Source: an uncultured Alphaproteobacteria bacterium (GTDB lineage: Bacteria; Pseudomonadota; Alphaproteobacteria; Puniceispirillales; UBA1172). From it: DNA of 8,792 nucleotides. The first letter of the stretch is position 1. Each line of letters begins with the position of its first letter. The notes under the pieces were generated by a model. That model was not told the origin of the DNA and made no database searches. It saw nothing but the letters and a program-made list of their open reading frames with translations. Position numbers and translations under genes: made by a program. The DNA lies in assembly GCA_937952245.1 (NCBI GenBank), contig CALFYS010000104.1, forward strand, positions 1 to 8,792, read 5' to 3'. Below, in pieces: positions 6,671 to 8,792 of this stretch.

Positions 6671-7708
6671 AGAAATTATAGTCTTCATTGGTCGAAATGG
6701 ACCATCGCTCATTCGGCGCACCAGTGTTGCGCTTCGGAGTTCCTGATAATCAACGGGGTTGCCCCCATCAATAATCGCCAACAACATGTCGCAAATCTCA
6801 CGCCCTGAATGGGACTGTGGCTGCGCCAAAGTTGTTAGCGGTGGATTGGTATGCTTGCCAAAATCAAGCCCGTCATAGCCAATAACGCTTATATCTTGAC
6901 CCGGGATCAGGCCAGCGGATCGGATCGCCGCCAGAACGCCAATGGCTTGCGTATCTGTTGCGCATAAAAACGCTGTGGGCGGATTTTGAGCTTTAAGAAT
7001 CGCGCTAGCGGCGGCGGCGCTGGCATCATCGGTCATATCAACATGGTCAACAAGGGTGGGGTCATACTGAAGGCCATTTTCCATCAACCCTTGCCGGTAA
7101 CCATCAAGTCGCATTTGCGCAAAGTTATATTCAAGCGGCGCGCCGATAAAACCAATCTGCTGATGGCCTAATCCGGCCAAATGCCCAACAGCATCTTTAA
7201 ACGCTTGGGTGCTATCAACATCAAACCAAGCGTAATCATCACTATCAACAGAACGGCCATGGACGATAAATGGCATATTGTTTTTCTTCAGCAATTCAAT
7301 GCGGCGATCATTTTTATAAGGACGGGAGATGACAACCCCACTGACCCGGCCGCTTGTTGATAATTTTTCCACTGTATCGGCTTCGGTTTTTTCTGAACTG
7401 GCTTGCACCACCAACAAATCCCACCCTCGCTGCGAAAGTGATTCCCCAATGCCTTCCAGCAATTGCGATACAAACGGCTCAGAAATGCTTTTGGTGTTGG
7501 GCGGCATTAAATAAGCCACCGCCTCAGCCACGCCTGTAGCCAGCCTGCGGGCGGTTTGATTGGCTTTATAATTGAATTTAGCCGCCACTTCTTTCACCCG
7601 ATCGCGGGTTGATTGGCTAATATCAGGGTAATCATTGAGCGCGCGCGAAACCGTGCCTTCGGATATTCCGAGCTCCGTTGCTAAAAATTTCAAACCGACG
7701 CGCCGCAT
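6668..7708 (-). CDS. LacI-family transcriptional repressor of the glycoside operon
   Basis: This is a 346-aa regulator. The N-terminal helix-turn-helix is LKFLATELGISEGTVSRALNDYPDIS (about 6-31), with the VSRAL recognition-helix signature. The LacI hinge helix NQTARRLATG follows at 50-59. The rest is a periplasmic-binding-protein-like effector domain, with segments such as ISRPYKNDRRIELL, GHQQIGFIGAPLEYNFAQMRLDGYRQGL, AFLCATDTQAIGVLAAIRSAGLIPGQDISVIGYDGLDF and LTTLAQPQ. The frame opens with a TTG at 7711, but the ATG at 7708 has GGAG five nt upstream, so I chose the ATG. It is the first gene of the operon it presumably controls; its stop overlaps the binding-protein ribosome site. A perfect palindromic operator lies upstream, so autorepression relieved by the imported sugar or a breakdown product is likely. 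Confidence 0.95.
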   Translation of the reverse strand: MRRVGLKFLATELGISEGTVSRALNDYPDISQSTRDRVKEVAAKFNYKANQTARRLATGVAEAVAYLMPPNTKSISEPFVSQLLEGIGESLSQRGWDLLVVQASSEKTEADTVEKLSTSGRVSGVVISRPYKNDRRIELLKKNNMPFIVHGRSVDSDDYAWFDVDSTQAFKDAVGHLAGLGHQQIGFIGAPLEYNFAQMRLDGYRQGLMENGLQYDPTLVDHVDMTDDASAAAASAILKAQNPPTAFLCATDTQAIGVLAAIRSAGLIPGQDISVIGYDGLDFGKHTNPPLTTLAQPQSHSGREICDMLLAIIDGGNPVDYQELRSATLVRRMSDGPFRPMKTIIS

Positions 7709-7738
7709 CAACTCTCCCTCTACAAAATTGAGCCTAGA

Positions 7739-7754
7739 CCGAAAGCGCTTTCGG
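7739..7754. promoter_or_regulatory. Perfect 16-bp palindromic LacI-family operator
   Basis: CCGAAAGCGCTTTCGG is a perfect inverted repeat with a central CG flanked by AAG and CTT, matching the general LacI-family form AANCGNTT. It lies 30 bp upstream of the repressor ATG, between the likely promoter and the gene. No second full copy was found in the window. Confidence 0.85.
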
Positions 7755-7813
7755 AATCAATAGGTCATGGCATAAAAAAATGAGCAAAAAGGCATTATTT
7801 GGGAGATCAACCC

Positions 7814-7842
7814 CATATAGCGGTGGCATACACCCCGTTCAA
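7814..7842 (-). promoter_or_regulatory. Candidate sigma70 promoter for the leftward operon
   Basis: On the minus strand TTGAAC (7842-7837) and TATATG (7819-7814) are separated by exactly 17 nt. Each matches the consensus at 4 of 6 positions. Transcription would start near 7807, putting the operator about 55-65 nt downstream. An alternative weaker pair, TTGCTC with TATTGA and a 19-nt spacer, would abut the operator directly. Confidence 0.35.
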
Positions 7843-7860
7843 CATTTGTTAAAACTTATG

Positions 7861-7889
7861 TTAACCTCTGTTCTGATTGTTTTTTTAAT
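7861..7889 (+). promoter_or_regulatory. Candidate sigma70 promoter for the rightward Ntn hydrolase unit
   Basis: TTAACC (7861-7866) and TTTAAT (7884-7889) are spaced 17 nt apart. The -35 matches at 4 of 6 and the -10 at 5 of 6 positions. The predicted start near 7896 would leave a leader of about 33 nt before the TTG start codon. Confidence 0.4.
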
Positions 7890-7928
7890 CCTGTTTGATC
7901 AGGAAAACACAATAAAGAGAGACGCGAT

Positions 7929-8735
7929 TTGTGCACCATTGGGGCGGTAAGATTAGATGACGGAGCCATGGCTCTGTTTAAAAATAAAGATTTCTCCGCA
8001 AAGACGTTTTCGGATCGGGTGATCATGACCCCTGATATTTTTGGCTGTGAAGGGTTGGAAACATTCGCGGCGGCGGATGAGGACATGGTCTTCTCCGGCC
8101 TTTCGGTTGGCGGCAATGCCCATGGCCTGATGGCCACCGTCAATCATGTGAAAATCACTGACCCAAACCACCAGAATTATGATCGCCTGACCGAATTGGC
8201 GCTAACCAAAGCCGCAACCATTGATGAGGCCGTTGATTGTATTCAAGCGGCGCTCTCTCAACATTCCTATTGGTGGGGCAATTTGATTATCGCTGATCCA
8301 TCGGGCGGTATCGCGATTGAAATCCGCGGTCACGATTGTCAAATCACCCCGCTTGCTGACAGGGTTTTCCGCGCCAACCACCAACCGCTTTTTGGTGAGG
8401 CATCCTCGCCTGATGATTTGCCGTGCTCTGCTCGCCGCGCCAAGGCGACAACACAACGCTTGCCCCATATCCGTTCTATCCAAGACCTCAAAAACATGCT
8501 CAGCGCCCATGACGATGGCGCCACTGGCATTTGCAATCATGGCGTGCCGCTATCAACTGTTTATTCTTATATTCTTGTGTTGCGCGATGGTGAGATGACG
8601 CTTCATATTGCCAATGGCCGGCCTTGCGAAGCCGAATGGATGGCATTAACCCCGCCCTTAGGCGCGCGCTGGTCACAAGATCAATCCATGCAATTTCTAA
8701 ACGCTTACCCCGGGCTTGACCTGTCATCCCATTAG
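7929..8735 (+). CDS. C45/AAT-like Ntn hydrolase with Cys2 nucleophile
   Basis: This is a 268-aa protein of the N-terminal nucleophile amidohydrolase fold, related to the peptidase C45/acyl-CoA:6-aminopenicillanic acid acyltransferase group. The group cleaves or transfers acyl groups on amide bonds. Seen: MCTIGAVR at the start, with Cys2 as expected nucleophile once Met is removed; FKNKDF with Asp21; GLMATVNHV with Asn72; WWGNLIIADPSGGIAIEI (115-132); RANH (148-151); and a C-terminal STVYSYILVLRDGEMTLHIANGRPCE (209-234) typical of the family. No signal peptide is seen. The only start that keeps the Cys is a TTG at 7929; an in-frame TGA at 7896 and no ATG or GTG in between support it. A purine-rich AAAGAGAG about 7 nt upstream is a weak ribosome site. 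It is transcribed away from the sugar operon and probably with the next gene. The substrate is unknown. Confidence 0.8.
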   Translation: MCTIGAVRLDDGAMALFKNKDFSAKTFSDRVIMTPDIFGCEGLETFAAADEDMVFSGLSVGGNAHGLMATVNHVKITDPNHQNYDRLTELALTKAATIDEAVDCIQAALSQHSYWWGNLIIADPSGGIAIEIRGHDCQITPLADRVFRANHQPLFGEASSPDDLPCSARRAKATTQRLPHIRSIQDLKNMLSAHDDGATGICNHGVPLSTVYSYILVLRDGEMTLHIANGRPCEAEWMALTPPLGARWSQDQSMQFLNAYPGLDLSSH

Positions 8736-8752
8736 CGGTCATCCCATTAAAG
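8723..8752. repeat. 15-bp tandem duplication spanning the Ntn hydrolase stop codon
   Basis: Two adjacent 15-bp units (8723-8737 and 8738-8752) share the 12-base block GTCATCCCATTA. The first copy supplies the final Ser-Ser-His codons and the TAG stop. The second lies in the gap and runs into the ribosome site of the next gene. Confidence 0.85.
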
Positions 8753-8761
8753 GAGATCAAT

Positions 8762-8792
8762 ATGATTATTCGTGAATTAAATGATGTTATTG
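8762..8792 (+). CDS. Start of a gene with an ectoine synthase (EctC)-like N-terminus (partial)
   Basis: Only ten codons are visible before the right edge: MIIRELNDVI. A strong AGGAG at 8751-8755, six nt before the ATG, makes this a convincing gene start. It lies 26 bp after the Ntn hydrolase stop, so the two are probably co-transcribed. The opening MIIR-L--VI resembles the N-terminus of ectoine synthases (cupin-fold enzymes that cyclise N-acetyl-diaminobutyrate to ectoine), which commonly begin MIVR or MIIR followed by an acidic helix. Ten residues cannot prove the family. The presence of a gene is much surer than its identity. Confidence 0.45.
   Translation, partial: MIIRELNDVI

Noticed and set aside
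7709..7711. TTG start for the LacI-family gene
   Set aside because: The adjacent ATG at 7708 is better spaced from GGAG and gives the usual N-terminus.
8202..8540. Leftward open frame of 112 codons antisense to the Ntn hydrolase
   Set aside because: It is antisense to conserved Ntn-hydrolase motifs and shows no family resemblance of its own.

Overview
The window reads as a moderately AT-leaning alphaproteobacterial chromosome segment. The compact overlapping operon, the CUT1 sugar-transporter style and the compatible-solute theme would fit a marine lineage such as the SAR116/Puniceispirillum group, but that placement is inference from general look, not from a marker gene. No RNA genes, insertion sequences or CRISPR arrays are visible, and the window is almost fully coding.

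Positions 1-7708 hold one tightly packed leftward operon of seven genes. In transcription order they are: a LacI-family repressor; a periplasmic sugar-binding protein; two CUT1 permeases; a GH63-type glycosidase of the mannosylglycerate/glucosylglycerate hydrolase group; a MalK/UgpC-type ATPase; and the first 128 codons of an AGE-family sugar isomerase resembling D-mannose isomerase, cut by the left edge. Four of the six junctions are 1-bp overlaps or stop/Shine-Dalgarno overlaps. The only real gap (69 bp, after the binding-protein gene) holds a perfect 9-bp hairpin followed by a T-rich tract. A perfect 16-bp palindrome of LacI-operator type lies 30 bp upstream of the repressor gene.

The simplest reading is a substrate-induced scavenging system. 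A small glycoside such as mannosylglycerate (digeneaside of red algae) or glucosylglycerate (made by marine cyanobacteria) is bound in the periplasm, imported and hydrolysed in the cytoplasm, and the released hexose is isomerised to fructose for central metabolism. Both permeases are unusually built: the first carries a DUF11-like beta-sandwich in its first periplasmic loop, and the second carries an extra membrane-spanning N-terminal region of about 130 residues.

A 220-bp divergent intergenic region (7709-7928) separates this operon from a rightward unit. That unit starts with a C45/AAT-like Ntn hydrolase that appears to begin at a TTG codon, placing its catalytic Cys at residue 2. After 26 bp comes the first ten codons of a gene whose start resembles ectoine synthase. 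Two independent 15-bp near-perfect tandem duplications occur, one in the isomerase gene and one across the stop codon of the Ntn hydrolase gene.
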